A DNA stretch of 64,000 nucleotides from positions 868,001 through 932,000 of the forward strand of contig CP053162.1 in the NCBI GenBank assembly GCA_014607495.2, written 5' to 3'. The stretch's first letter is position 1, and every line of letters begins with the position of its first letter. The position numbers and the translations under genes were made by a program. The stretch is from Carposina sasakii. Lineage: Eukaryota; Arthropoda; Insecta; Lepidoptera; Carposinidae. Shown here in pieces: positions 45,886 to 58,387 of this stretch. The notes below the pieces were generated by a model. It searched no databases. It was not told the DNA's origin and was given only the letters and a program-made list of their open reading frames with translations.

Positions 45886-46190
45886 TGGGTGCGCCCACCA
45901 CCGGGCCCTACACCCTCCACTGACCCTCGTATCTGATAACTTGCACTAACTATTCCGAAATCAAAAACTAGATAAAAAATCTACATATGTTTCGCCAACA
46001 CATATGTAGATTATTTATCTAGTTTTTGATTTCGGAATGGTGCAATGTATCGTCTTGCATGCTAGGTGCTCGGGTCTGGTTTCTCATGGCGATTGTAGTT
46101 GTGCAAGTGCTGTTGTCGCAATTATGAGTTATCAGATCGAGGTCAGTGGAGGGTGTAGGGCCCGGTGGTGGGCGCACCCATAGTGAATGT
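45886..46190. mobile_element. Nested inverted-repeat element
   Basis: Outer arms ACATTCACTATGGGTGCGCC... and the inverted copy ending at 46190 extend inward through 'accaccgggccctacaccct'. A second, inner palindrome (about 45953-46045) pairs 'ttccgaaatcaaaaactaga' with its complement. Fragments of the family lie at 36910 and 41160. It is located between thiolases A and B. Confidence 0.8.
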
Positions 46191-46440
46191 TTGAACTTCC
46201 GAATGTAACGCCTAATACAATTTCATTTATTCCCTACATATTTAATCACATCCAAAATAAATATAAATTCCTATCAAAAGCCACAAATGGCTTTACATTC
46301 TACAGTACGTACCTACTAGTTCACTAAATATACCTTACCTACTTCGATATTATCTATCTCATACACAAACATAGCGTGTTGTAGCGCTGACGTGTATTTG
46401 TGCAGTTATTTCATTTTGGATTATTAATTTAGTGTTTACA

Positions 46441-49400
46441 ATGGCAGTAGCAATAAATAAAGGTAATTTGCTGTGAATCACATCATGTATTTTAATATTT
46501 TAACTGTTTCATAACGCGAGAATCGCTTCAACCGAGTTTCATTCTACAATAACATGTTTTAAAAGTGAACTTGGACTTCGAACAACATTGCAGCGTGAGT
46601 GTGTTCCATAGTATAGTTCCGTTGGATGATGGCGCTAGTAACTATGGGTGTGGCCACATTTTCTGTACTTATCCTAAAAAATTTAGTTCCGAAATCAGGC
46701 ATAGGAGAAGAGTTATTCTATGAAACGGACGTAGTCGCATGGTCATAGAGGAATTAGAAGACTTATTCCTCTATGGCATGGTTGAGAAAATGTGGTCAGT
46801 TACGATTAAAGTCCGTTTCATAGAATAACCCCTATGGCTGATTTTGGAACTAACTTTATTTTGTATAGAGTAACACAGATAAAGTAGTCATATAAATAAT
46901 TCTTCCTTAAAAGGAACTACTTATTTAGTAAAACGCACTCTACCTAGGTAGGATAGGTGTGTGATTTCCTTGATCGGATATGCATTGAAGGTCATCAAAA
47001 GATATTTAGGTACCTACCTAGGGGTATCGTCTGAGATAGGTACCTAACAAAAAAACATTGGATAATGTATTAACATTTGAACATTGCATATAAAATAAAG
47101 ATAAACGGCAATCCAAAATAGGTAGAAACTAACTTGATAATTTATTTTTAAAGTACTCGTACTCGTGCTCAAGCTTATGAATTGATGCAAATCAGTCAGT
47201 TAGAAAACAGACAAAATCGCTGCATTTTGTAGCACGCGATCATTGTAATATTCGTGATGATTTAGTCCCAAGAAATGCTGTCTACATGGTCAATAATGAT
47301 CGTTTATTCAATGATATTTAGGGTCACTGACCACTTTGAACCTTGTTACTATTCAAGGTAAATACCACACGCTTGAAAATATTTTCTGTACAAGCTCATA
47401 GGCAATGGGCATTTTCTGATGTTTCATACGTTACGGAAGACAATAAAATAACGTGGCCCTCCCTGGCGAGTTGCAACTAAACCTTCAAATGAAAACATAC
47501 TTATACAGGTTGTAACAAAAAGGGTATGTTAAGCGAAAAGCTACGTAAATAGCCCACTGTATAGAACCTATCCACAAAATTTGAGACTCGAAATCACATG
47601 TTTATTTTTCCCGATAGTATGGAGAATTTTCAAATATCTCAGGAATTTTCATACAATCTTGAAAAATAAACATGTGATTTCGAGTCTCGAATTTTGTGAA
47701 TAGGTTCTCTACAGTGGGCTATTTACGTAGCTTTTCGCTTAAAAACCTCTTTTTGTTACACCCTGTATGCATAGACACGTGTTCCCCAAATGAGATAGCC
47801 AGAACTTCAGGATCACATAGAAGATGCCACAGGCACGTTAAGCATAGCAGGTACAGGATATAATCTATACATATAATAAAAATGTAACGGATCGCTCTCT
47901 GTAAATGGAAGATATATGAGAAAAAATATTATAAGAGACCTTTATCAACGCAATAGAACCCAAAACGATGATTATTGGAATTTTGATTTTTGGAATTTTT
48001 GTCTGTTTGTCGTTTTGTCTGTGCGTTTGTGCACGCTAATCTCAGAAACGGCTGAACCGATTTCGATGCAGTTTTCAGGAATATATTGTGACAGGTCCCA
48101 CTTAACATACAGGATGTTTTTTTGTGGCCACCTTTAACGAAGGGTACGTATTCTATACATGAAATAAAGTAAGTTTATGCCAAAAAAAATGCTGGGAATT
48201 TTTTTTTTTTTTTTAAATTAAAATTCCTTGATCGTGCTAAATTTATAGTGTCTAGTGTTTATGTTAGTTTTTTTATAGACAGATATTAATTATTTTTCGT
48301 GAAAAAACCCTGCTACGCGCGTCTATGTGCATTTATGCAGAAAAACGCAGTCTATTTACTCAACTTTGGACCCTAATATTTTGGAAACCAGACACTTCCC
48401 AGGTATGCTTCCATGGAGAAAAATGATCATGATGATGAGGAGATTCCGTAGTTTTCGGGAACGTTGACGACCAAAAGAGACTGAAAGATGACTGAAAGAC
48501 ATCCTCAGACGTACGGTCTACGTATTTCAGGTGTTTTCATAGTAGCGGCCAAGCGCACTCCATTCGGCCGAATGGGGAGCAAGTTCAAGGACATGCACCC
48601 CTCTGATCTCCTGGCTGCATCAGCGAAGGAGACCTTCCAGTCCTCCGGCATCGCTCCTGCTTTGGTCGACACCGTCAATATTGGTCTGGTCAATGCTGTA
48701 AGTTAAGGGTCTAAAACTAGTTGATCAGCATTGTCATTACCTCAATTGCATTTCTTTCCCTTTCTATCTTGGGATTTCCGTCCATCAGCATACGTAATGT
48801 AAATAGTAAGGAATAGGTACCTACCTCATCCTTAGAGCACTCTCACCCGTAATTCATGAAAAATGTACCAAATGATGGTGCTGGGAATGCAGTTTTAGTT
48901 GTTTTTACGTTGTTTATCGCTTCGGTGGGTATTCTTTATCTTTCCAAACAATGTTTTGTAGATCAGCGGATCTTCAGATGGTGGTCTTGCTCCTCGACAT
49001 GCTGCTCTGAAGTCAGGAGTTCCTCAAGAGATACCGGTTCTTGGTGTGAACAGACTTTGCGGGTCAGGCTTCCAAGCTGTGATTAACAGTGCTCAGGTAA
49101 GTGTTCCTTCGTCCTTATGTTTCGTATATTCCTACATATTGACCAGACCGAATTTATAATTTCTTACTTCCTGCAGAGGTTTTGACTCCGTAATCGTTGT
49201 TCTTCTCTTCAAAGATTTAATTTCAACTGTAAAATGATTAAATACCGGGAATGATACATAACACAGCATGTTTCTCTTGCAGGATATAATAACAGGAGCG
49301 GCACAAGTCTCCCTTGCTGGAGGTACAGAGAACATGTCAGCATTGCCGTTCATTGTAAGGAACGTACGATTCGGCATTCCACTGGGCACTAACCTTGAGT

Positions 49401-51565
49401 TTGAGGACTCTCTCACCTCGAGCTCTTTAGATACATATTGCAACTTCAACATGCCACAAACAGCTGAGAACTTGGCGCAAAAATATGAAATACAAAGGGC
49501 AGAAGTGGACGATTTTTCTCTGCAATCACAGAAGAGATGGAAAGCTGGTAAGCTTATTAAATTACCTAATAAATAAGTCATATTATTGTGTCTACCACTG
49601 AGTTAGCGAAATCTAATTGCAAATATCTTTTTAAAGCGCAAGATGCTGGTGTTTTCAAGGAGGAAATTGCTCCAGTAACTGTGAAGGTTAAAAAGCAAAA
49701 CGTCGTGGTTGATGTAGACGAACATCCTCGTCCAGAGACTACAATTGAAGGGCTGAATAAACTGCCGGTTCTGTTTAGGAAAGGAGGCGTAGTAACAGCT
49801 GGAAACTCTTCTGTAAGTTTCAACAATAATCTAGCATGATTATTGCAATCAAAAGAAACTACATCTAAAATAGACTTTCTTACAAAGCGAAGATTTTCTG
49901 TTTCCCAAATAATATAGTAGATCACACGATTGCTTATAAAAAAACCATTTAAACCGAAACTTTCTTCCAGGGTGTGAACGACGGTGCTGGATCTCTGATA
50001 TTAGCCAGTGAAGAAGCAGTAAAGCAGAACAGTTTGAAACCACTTGCGCGTCTGTTGGGATGGTCTTACGTCGGAGTGGACCCAGCTCACATGGGCATCG
50101 GACCTGTGCCTGCCATTCAAAACTTGCTGAAGGCTACCAAACTTACTTTGAATGACATCGATTTGTTTGAGGTAACGGATTCTTATTAGTCCCATTCCAA
50201 ACGAAATCGTGACTTTACTGTCCTCTTTTTAAAATTGGAAAATGTCTCTACCTATATTTTTTCCCAGATTAACGAGGCCTTTGCTGCTCAAACCTTGGCG
50301 TGCGCCAAAGAGCTCAAACTAGACCAGAGCAAGTTGAACGTTAATGGAGGAGCCATCGCTCTCGGACATCCGCTCGCTGCTACTGGAGCTAGAATTACTG
50401 CACATTTAGCTTACGAATTAAGGTATTTTAGAACTAGGTGTTCGACAATACTTCTAACATGAGTGGCATGTGTGAATGTAAACTGATATGACAGGTCATC
50501 ATTATAACTGAATATTAGCGAATACTTATACTATATTACTAGCTGACCCGGCAAACGTTGTTTTGCCATGTAAAAGGGGTTTATCCTAGAGGGGTGAAAA
50601 TTCATGGTTGTATGTATTTTTGTATGCTGTATCATAAAAAAATAAAAACAAAAATTTTGGGGTGGACCATCCTTAACATTTAGGGGGATGAAAAATAGAT
50701 GTTGTCCGATTCTCCACCCTAACCGATATGCATGCTAAGATTTACGAAAATCGGTCGAGCCGTTTCGGAGGAGTTTAACTTCTAACACCGTGACACGAGA
50801 ATTTTATATATTAGATATAACTAGTGGACGCCCGCGACTCCGTCCGCGTGGACTACAAAAAAAAAAACAAAGTGTCGAAATTATCCGGGATAAAAACATT
50901 TTCCCGGGATAAAAAGTAGCCTATATGTTAAGTGGGACCTGTCACAATATATTCCTGAAAACTGCATCGAAATCGATTCAGCCGTTTCTGAGATTAGCGT
51001 GCACAAACGCACAGACAAACCGACAAACAGACAAAAATTTCAAAAATCAATCCTTTGGGTACTACTGCGTTGATAACGGTCTCCTGTAATATTTTTATCT
51101 CTCGTATCTTCCATGTACAGACAGCGATCCGTTACATTTTTATTATATGTATAGTTATAGATAGACACGGGTGTTCCCGGAATGGGGTAGCCGGAACAGA
51201 GTCACGTTTAGCAGAGCTCTTATTCTCTCTTATCGCCTAAGAGAATGCCCGAGTTCCTTAGTGGACGTTCAAGACATGTACAGAAGTAGATGCAGCTGAT
51301 GTATTCTATTATTCTATAGTGAAGCCCCGAATCAGCGGATATATTAGTGAATATCTGTCAAATTTCTTTTACCTGGAAAACTACAACAATTTTGATGTTT
51401 TCCTAATTAAGTCTTTTCTTTATAATTTTGGGATTGACTGACTTAATTTTTGGAGCTCAATCACAATCTTTGCCTTTTTACAGACGTCGTGGCTTGAAAA
51501 GAGGCATCGGATCCGCTTGCATCGGAGGAGGACAAGGCATCGCACTGCTGATTGAGAGCTTGTAA
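46441..51565 (+). CDS. 3-ketoacyl-CoA thiolase, mitochondrial (ACAA2 family), gene B
   Basis: Same reaction and fold as gene A. Eight exons: 46441-46462, 48531-48697, 48962-49096, 49283-49547, 49637-49812, 49971-50171, 50268-50422 and 51484-51565; 400 aa, phases consistent and the same intron positions as gene A. Catalytic residues are present: Cys96 in [13 protein letters not shown], His356 in GHPLA and Cys386 in SACIGGGQG. It starts MAVAINKG with VAAKRTPFG after the first intron. AATAAA signals occur right after the stop (51566-51571) and at 51652-51657. Only short internal introns are free of repeats; intron 1 and intron 7 carry MITEs and Helitron-like sequence. Confidence 0.95.
46681..46855. 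repeat. Inverted repeat in thiolase B intron 1
   Basis: 'gttccgaaatcaggcatagg' and 'ttctatgaaacggac' at the left pair with 'gtccgtttcatagaa' and 'cctatggctgattttggaac' at the right. A related single arm occurs near 10455-10500. It is a probable old MITE. Confidence 0.6.
47506..47765 (+). mobile_element. MITE family Y, copy 6
   Basis: 260 bp, TA-CAGGTTGTAACAAAAAGGGT ... GTTACACCCTG-TA, with very well matched inverted halves. It is in thiolase B intron 1. Confidence 0.88.
47870..48476. mobile_element. Helitron-like fragment (47870-48109) joined to MITE family X, copy 5 (48110-48476)
   Basis: 'gtaacggatcgctctctgta' and 'cgctaatctcagaaacggct' mark the Helitron part, which is cut at 'gtcccacttaaca'. 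The MITE begins TA-CAGGATGTTTTTTTGTGG and keeps all internal blocks but loses its last dozen bases. Its end lies only about 55 bp before thiolase B exon 2. Confidence 0.75.
50541..51160. mobile_element. Two Helitron-like repeats in thiolase B intron 7
   Basis: 50541-50815 begins 'ctagctgacccggcaaacgt', a repeat common in Lepidoptera. 50816-51160 is inverted: 'actagtggacgcccgcgact' ... 'gacagcgatccgttacattt'. No coding sequence. Confidence 0.65.
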
Positions 51566-51777
51566 AATAAAAATAATTATGTAAAATTATAAATTACATT
51601 TGTAAATATTTTCTAAGACTGATACTAGTCCTGTTTAATGATAAGTATAAAAATAAACCTTTCGCGTTTCTGAGTACCTAAGCATTTACTCTGATCCTCT
51701 TCCCAATTTCGTCAAAATCGATCAATCGCAGACTACTGAATCACAAGATATTCCATACCCACGTTTAACATAATATA

Positions 51778-52142
51778 CAGGATGATTTTTGGTCGTCAAC
51801 GTTCCCGAAAACTACGGAATCTCCTCATCATCACGATCATTTTTCTCCATGGAAGCATACCTGGGAAGTGTCTGGTTTCCAAAATATTAGGGTCCAAAGT
51901 TGAGTAAATAGACTGCGTTTTTCTGCATAAATGCACATAGACGCGTGTAGCAAGATTTTTTCACGAAAATAGTTAATATCTGTCTATAAAAAAGTACAAC
52001 ATAAACACTAGACACTATAAATTTCGCCCGATCAAGTAATTAAAAAAAAAAAATTCTCAGCATTTTTTTTTGCATAAACTTACTTTATTTCATGTATAGA
52101 ATACGTACCCTTCGTTAAAGGTGGCCACAAAAAATCATCCTG
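51778..52142 (+). mobile_element. MITE family X, copy 6
   Basis: 365 bp, TA-CAGGATGATTTTTGGTCG ... AAATCATCCTG-TA. It lies between thiolases B and C. Confidence 0.85.
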
Positions 52143-52699
52143 TATAGATACTAAGACAGACGTGACAGATCAGTTACAAGTAGCTAGCCAATCGCCCGAG
52201 AGAATGCCCCTGAATTCTTTATATGACTCTGGACGACTCGCACGAGAGGAGATGCAGCTGACGTATTCTGAAAAGCCCCGAATTGGCACAGGTCCTATGG
52301 TGTGCAACAGAGGGCGGTTCCAGACTTGGATCATCACTCGGTCATACTCAACTTTCATTTTAGGCTGAGGGTCCAATATGGTAAACTGCGATAAGCTTGT
52401 GCTTTAGCTGGCCTGAGAATCAGGGGGTAGTCATCATAACCCCCATGACCATCCCCCTGGTTTCGCCCTTGCACAGGTCACATGGTAGAAACTGAGCCAG
52501 AAAAGGGCGTGTCAGCGTGTCACGTTTGCTAATTCGATGACTATATTTTTTTGTCCTATCTCCATTAAATGATATCTACATACATACTTATCAACATAAT
52601 GTTCTTTACCATGTCAACAAAGCTGATAAACAAGACGCTAAAACTCGAATAGTTTTTGAAAAACATTGGAGTGTGAACAACAAGTATTAAAATATTGGA

Positions 52700-55600
52700 A
52701 TGGCGAAGTCTAAAGGTCAGTTTATTACTGTTACTTATTATGTATCTCGCAGTCCTGCCTACCCCATTTCGAAAACATAGCCGTATCATTTTTTTTTTCA
52801 CACACTTCACAACACATTGACCTAGTCCCACATTAAGATCCCTAAGGTCTTGTGTCGTGGGTACTAAGCAACGATATATAAGGATAAGTATAGAAACGTC
52901 CATGACTCGGAAACAAATATCAATATTCATCATATCAATGTTTGCACCTACCGGGATTCGAACCCAGGACCTATGGCGTCGCAGGCAGGGCCACTACCAA
53001 CTACACCAATCGGTCGTCGATTGGTGTAGTTGTATGTATGTGTTGATGGTATTATGTTGGTTAGTAAGTATAAACTTGTTTTCTATAATTATTATTATTA
53101 ATGGTAATCTTTAATTATTATTATTATACTACAAGTATGTATTTATAATTTTAAAGAAACTCACAATATTCCAGGTGTTTTCATTATTGGCGCGAAACGC
53201 ACGCCAGTTTGTAAATATGGCGGCTCATTTCGAGAGGTGCCGTCATCGCATCTGTTTGCGGCGGCCGCTCAAGATGCCTTAGTTTGCCCGATTTAGATCC
53301 TAAATTCGTCGATCAAACGGTCGTTGGAAATGTCAATTATGTAAGTCTAGCGCAGCACAAACACATGAACAAAAAGATTTCCGGTATTTCGAGCCGGATG
53401 AGTCACAAAATTTATCACACGTCCCAAATCGATGATATTGAATTTTTCCCATTTCTTTATTAATAATTTTATGATATTTTGTTTGTTTTCTAGCTGAGCC
53501 AGTGCGATGGTGGTAAAACTCCAAGATACTGTGGCCTATATACCGGCGTGCCTATCGAGAAGCCTGCATTGGGAGTGAACAAAGCCTGCGGATCTGGTAT
53601 ACAAGCAATCATCACAAGTACAGTGGTATGCGATGCGATAAAATAAAATGATATATAACATAACGGTGTAAACTTATTCATGGTTCTGGGATACCAACTA
53701 TTTTATTTAACACTCACCCGTTTGGTATCAGCAGAGTAGAATAGCACCACCCCATCCTATCGTAAGGGGCGATTAAGGGTTTCCGGGAGGTGGCCTCCCG
53801 TGTTGGCAACATACTCTGCAGTCACCAACCCGCCTATAACTATGGGCAAAAAGCCTACGTATAGCAGACTACTGATGCGATCATTTTTAAACCGCTATTT
53901 TCTTTCAGGATATTATGACGAATCTAGCAAAGATATCACTCACAGGCGGTACAGAAGTCATGTCCAGTCAACCTCTCCTCGTTCGAAACTTCAGATTTGG
54001 CACAACCCTGGGAACCAACTATCAAGTTGAAGATTATATAGAGAAGCAACACCTCGACTCATACAGTGGACTAACGTTACATAGAATGGCAGAAGACGTT
54101 GCAAGGAGAAATGGCATAACCAGAGAGGACGTTGATAAATACGCCATGGAAAGTCTTTCTAAATGGAAGGCAGGTAAAGATTCCTGTTTCTTATTAAAGC
54201 ATACTTAATATTGGTTTAAGAAAGAAGTGTGTGGCGAAGATGACTTTTGTAATAATGGCAAAATATTAATTTTCAGCTGACCAAGAAGGGCTATTTAACA
54301 AAGAAATAGTCAGTATAGGAGTGACCTTGAAGAAAAAGAACGTAACCGTAGAACAGGACGAGATAGCCAACCCAAACACTACTGAAGAACTACGCCAAAT
54401 GCCAAGCTTAGTTGAAGATGGAACAGTGGTTACAGCAGGAAATTCTTCGGTAAAACTCCATCATATTTCTTTCTTAAACTGGCAAGTATCGCGACTTCTG
54501 TATGATGCTTTGAATTCATTATTTTAGGCGCCAGCAGACGGAGCATCAGCAATAATATTAGCAGACGAAGAATCTATTACCAGCCATAGCCTCAGACCGC
54601 TCGCCAGGATATCTGGATGGAGTACCTTGGGAGTAGATCCTGCCGAAACTGGTACAGCAGCAGTGCCGGCTGTTAGGCAGTTGCTGGAGAAACAGGGGTT
54701 GGGAATTGATGATGTAGATCTGTTTGAGGTGAGATTACAGACGACAGCATGATATTTAATTTTACAACACATTAACCCAGCCCCACTGTAAGATCCCTAA
54801 GGTCTTGTCTCGTGGGTACTAAGCAACGGTGTATAAATAAATACATTGATAGGATTCGAACCCAGGACCTACAGCGCGGTGGGAAGGGTCACTAACTACA
54901 AAAATCGGCCGCCAATTAAACGCCTGATACAATCCCTTTGTTTGTTTGGTACTTTTTCACGCTTTATTTACTAAACTAATATACATAAGGTAGGCAGAGT
55001 ACCAATTACTCAACTTATCTTCTAGAAATTTTGAAAACATATAGTTAGGAGTCGTCAGCCTCCGCTGCAGTCCACGGACTGGATTGCTGGACGTAGGCCA
55101 CCCGCAAAGCACGCCACACGGCCCGATCTCCCGTTTTTGCCATCCAGTCACTATCAGCCGCCCTCTTTAGCCCGGGATAGTATGGCGGCCGGGAACTGGG
55201 GGCCCTTTTTTATGAACGTTTTTTTCTGGGGCGTTTTTGCCCATAGTCACCACGCTGGGCAAGCGGTTGGTGACCGCAGTTTGTATTTTGGACTTTGTTG
55301 TCAGCACGGGAGGCGCTGCTGCCTTCCTCCCGGAAACCCTTAATCGCCTCGTACGATACCCACGGGCAGGCATGGGGTGGTTCGCACTCTACTCTGCCGG
55401 AACCACGCGGCGAGTTAGGAGTACGGAGGACGTAAACTACATTCTGTAGTCCACGCGATCTACAACAGCTAGTTTACTTTTACAATTTCCAGATCAACGA
55501 AACCTTCGCGTCGCAGGTGCTTGCCTCGATATCTCAGCTTCAGATAGACCCTCGAAAGGTGAACGTCAGCGGAGGAGCACTGGCTCTAGGGCATCCGGTA

Positions 55601-56083
55601 GCCGCCACCGCGCTCGAATGGTGACGCATCTAGTGCATTTAATGAGGTGACAGCAAAAAAATAATATTTCCTCACTTCACATAACCTTGGGACTAGTTTA
55701 AAATCTCACACGGCCTTCCATCTCCTTAAATGCAGCTGATGTATTCTAGTAAAGCCCCATATCAGCACAGGACCATTGTCAATTTCTTTTTAGTAATTAG
55801 GAGTATATGTTCACTAAGGAAAATGCCCAATAAGTAGCGGTAGGCTCACTTATAGCAGGCATTAGACTTAATAGGCTAATGGGTGAAAAGTGGGCATGTA
55901 AGTTGCACACTTTTGTCCAACCTCTTTGGTTATAAATAGCATGTATTTGCTAAGGAGCTAAATAAACAAAATATGTATTTACATCACCATTTATAATTAC
56001 AGAAAAACAACATGAAGAGAGCTGTAGCCGCTTCAAGCTGTGGAGGAGGGCAGGGGGTGGCGATAATGTTAGAAAATGTCTAA
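52700..56083 (+). pseudogene. 3-ketoacyl-CoA thiolase gene C, broken by three single-base deletions
   Basis: Third tandem ACAA2-like copy. Exons: 52700-52715, 53175-53340, 53494-53625, 53909-54173, 54277-54449, 54528-54728, 55493-55646 and 56003-56083; all splice sites look normal. Exons 2, 7 and 8 are each one base shorter than in genes A and B (166, 154 and 81 against 167, 155 and 82), and each change shifts the frame. The exon 2 shift gives a TAG after ALVCPI; the exon 7 shift gives a TGA after GHPVAATALEW. The nucleophile motif is KACGSGIQ and GHP is kept. At the second active-site Cys the local order is ASSCGGGQG instead of SACIGGGQG, moving Cys by one place. It is either a decayed gene or one with sequencing errors. 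tRNA-SINE pieces (52900-53030, 54790-54915) and dispersed repeats (53700-53880, 55040-55430) sit in the introns. Confidence 0.88.
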
Positions 56084-56579
56084 ACTACTTCTTAAGACCA
56101 ATATTATACAGAACGAAACTAGGTTTTCATGTAAACATTGAGCAAAACTAAGTTAAATATTTTTATTATAAAAGTATTGTTTCCCTTGGTATAACAGTTT
56201 TAACTTCCCTTTTTTTTATTTAGTTTAAAATTTATGACAGTAAAAAATCTACACAGGTTTTATAATGGGGCATCTCTTCGAGGGTTATTTCTGCACTCAT
56301 AATAGTACGTATTCAGTATATTCAGGTAAATAAGGAGCGGAAGAGGGGGCTGTGTATGACACAGCTGACTTTGAAGCCATGAAGATCTTGTAGAATATGT
56401 AATTATGTACATTAAATGTAATGATTTGCGATATTGTTGGCAGATACTTCAAGAACAAAAATGTTATAGAATTAAAAGTGAAATTTATTGTATAATAAAG
56501 TCTTAAATAATATTTAATACTAGAATATAAATTAGAAACATAATAAAAATTAACTTACTACTACATGTCTTTTAGTATG

Positions 56580-57389
56580 TTATGTCAAAGTTTCTCCTTT
56601 GGTTACCTGAAATAATTAATAGATAACTTTATTATCACTTCAAAACTATAACCAATAATACCCAAATAGACATTTTGTAAACATAGTTTATTTAAAAACT
56701 AGCAACCGAGTTTGACTTCACACAAGTGCAATGCTGATATACATATAACCCTTCCTCTTGAATCACTCTATCAATTTAAAAAACTGCATTGGAATCCGTT
56801 ATGTAGTTTAAAAGATCTAAGCATACATAGGGACAGACAAACAGTGGGACAACTTTGTGTTTTTATAATATGTATGTGGTATTATTAATATACATAAAAT
56901 TCTTCCATTACTGAGTGACTATCAGCCAATAGGTATTGTGCCCGTAGAACCCTAAAATTTGTCATAGTTCTTTGGAAAGTCTCAAGGTTATAAGGGCGTT
57001 TTTATTTATTCTCACGGGTATAAGAAAGCTTGACTAATATTTATTGACAAACAGTAAATTACTTACGCAAGCTTCCAAATAGTCTATTTTCCTTTCCAGA
57101 GATGTTAGTTTTTCGTTTAATGTTGCGAGCCGAGATCTGCAGGACATGTCTGCAATAAACAAACAGTATAACATTACTTACTAGCACCCTAAGAAAAATG
57201 TGGACCCATGTAGTCTACGCAGCACCGTCATGGGATAACTTCAACATGATTAACAATAACTAACTTACCAAAGGAATTTAGGAAATCCGTAATCTTTTTT
57301 ATGCTCCCTGTGATAACTTCGATGTATTCTCTGTTTGCCCAATCTTGTTGTATTTGTTTCTGAATAGTTTCACGAGGTGGTGCGGACAT
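56580..57389 (-). CDS. BRK1: BRICK1 (HSPC300), WAVE regulatory complex subunit
   Basis: The smallest subunit of the WAVE/SCAR complex, which activates Arp2/3-driven actin branching downstream of Rac. Three exons on the minus strand: 57269-57389, 57067-57149 and 56580-56606; 76 aa, phases consistent. Hallmark stretches are [37 protein letters not shown] and VTKGETLT at the C terminus. The tiny last exon (eight codons and a stop) was found by its match to the conserved VTKGETLT ending. The long helix forms the complex's coiled coil. AATAAA on the minus strand lies at 56484-56489. It is convergent with thiolase C and starts about 450 bp from the divergent ORF at 57841. Confidence 0.95.
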
Positions 57390-57840
57390 TTTAATTTGTT
57401 TCAAATTATGGATTTATTAATTTAAGCCAAGTTAGTAATAGAAAACCACGAAAAACGAAAAGAAAGTAGTTGGTAGAAATATGGAGAAATTGAAAATATT
57501 TACTACTTTTTTGTTTATCTCGCGAAGGGCAGGCACAGAGAATGATCTTCATACACAGCCATTTCACCTTTAATTAGTTTAAGTTTTTTTTAATTTTTTT
57601 TTAATATTTGATTAAATTTCTTCATGTTTTATTTTTATCATAATAATAATTATCATCCAGCATGATACAGAAATAACTTAACAAAACACAATGGATGCAT
57701 GGATATAGTAACCTTTGCCTTGCTTTTCGTCTAGGATAAATAGAAATAAAAACAAATTTTGAGGTTATGTGTTTTGTTTGTTTTGTTTTAAACTTATATA
57801 AAAGTTTAAAAACTAATTATATATTTTCTATCCTTAAGAA

Positions 57841-57940
57841 TGGATGAAATAGAATATAAATTAAATACTAACAACAGTGTTTTAGTAGTCAATGCAATAG
57901 AGAAATTAATATCGACCATAAAATCAAAGTACAAACCTGG
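57841..57940 (+). CDS. First exon of an unrecognised gene, cut by the assembly gap
   Basis: An ATG opens 33 codons (MDEIEYKLNTNNSVLVV..., helical and Asn/Lys-rich) that run into the N gap. The last bases 'aaacctgg' could precede a donor. It is divergent from BRK1 with about 450 bp between the two start codons, so the space may act as a shared promoter. I cannot name the product, and a short chance ORF is not excluded. Confidence 0.35.
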
Positions 57941-58386
57941 NNNNNNNNNNNNNNNNNNNNNNNNNNNNNNNNNNNNNNNNNNNNNNNNNNNNNNNNNNNN
58001 NNNNNNNNNNNNNNNNNNNNNNNNNNNNNNNNNNNNNNNNNNNNNNNNNNNNNNNNNNNNNNNNNNNNNNNNNNNNNNNNNNNNNNNNNNNNNNNNNNNN
58101 NNNNNNNNNNNNNNNNNNNNNNNNNNNNNNNNNNNNNNNNNNNNNNNNNNNNNNNNNNNNNNNNNNNNNNNNNNNNNNNNNNNNNNNNNNNNNNNNNNNN
58201 NNNNNNNNNNNNNNNNNNNNNNNNNNNNNNNNNNNNNNNNNNNNNNNNNNNNNNNNNNNNNNNNNNNNNNNNNNNNNNNNNNNNNNNNNNNNNNNNNNNN
58301 NNNNNNNNNNNNNNNNNNNNNNNNNNNNNNNNNNNNNNNNNNNNNNNNNNNNNNNNNNNNNNNNNNNNNNNNNNNNNNNNNNNNNN
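57941..58386. other. Assembly gap (446 N)
   Basis: A run of N separating the BRK1 region from the second copy of the CNOT11 block. Reading frames drawn across it have no meaning. Confidence 0.99.
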
Positions 58387-58387
58387 A

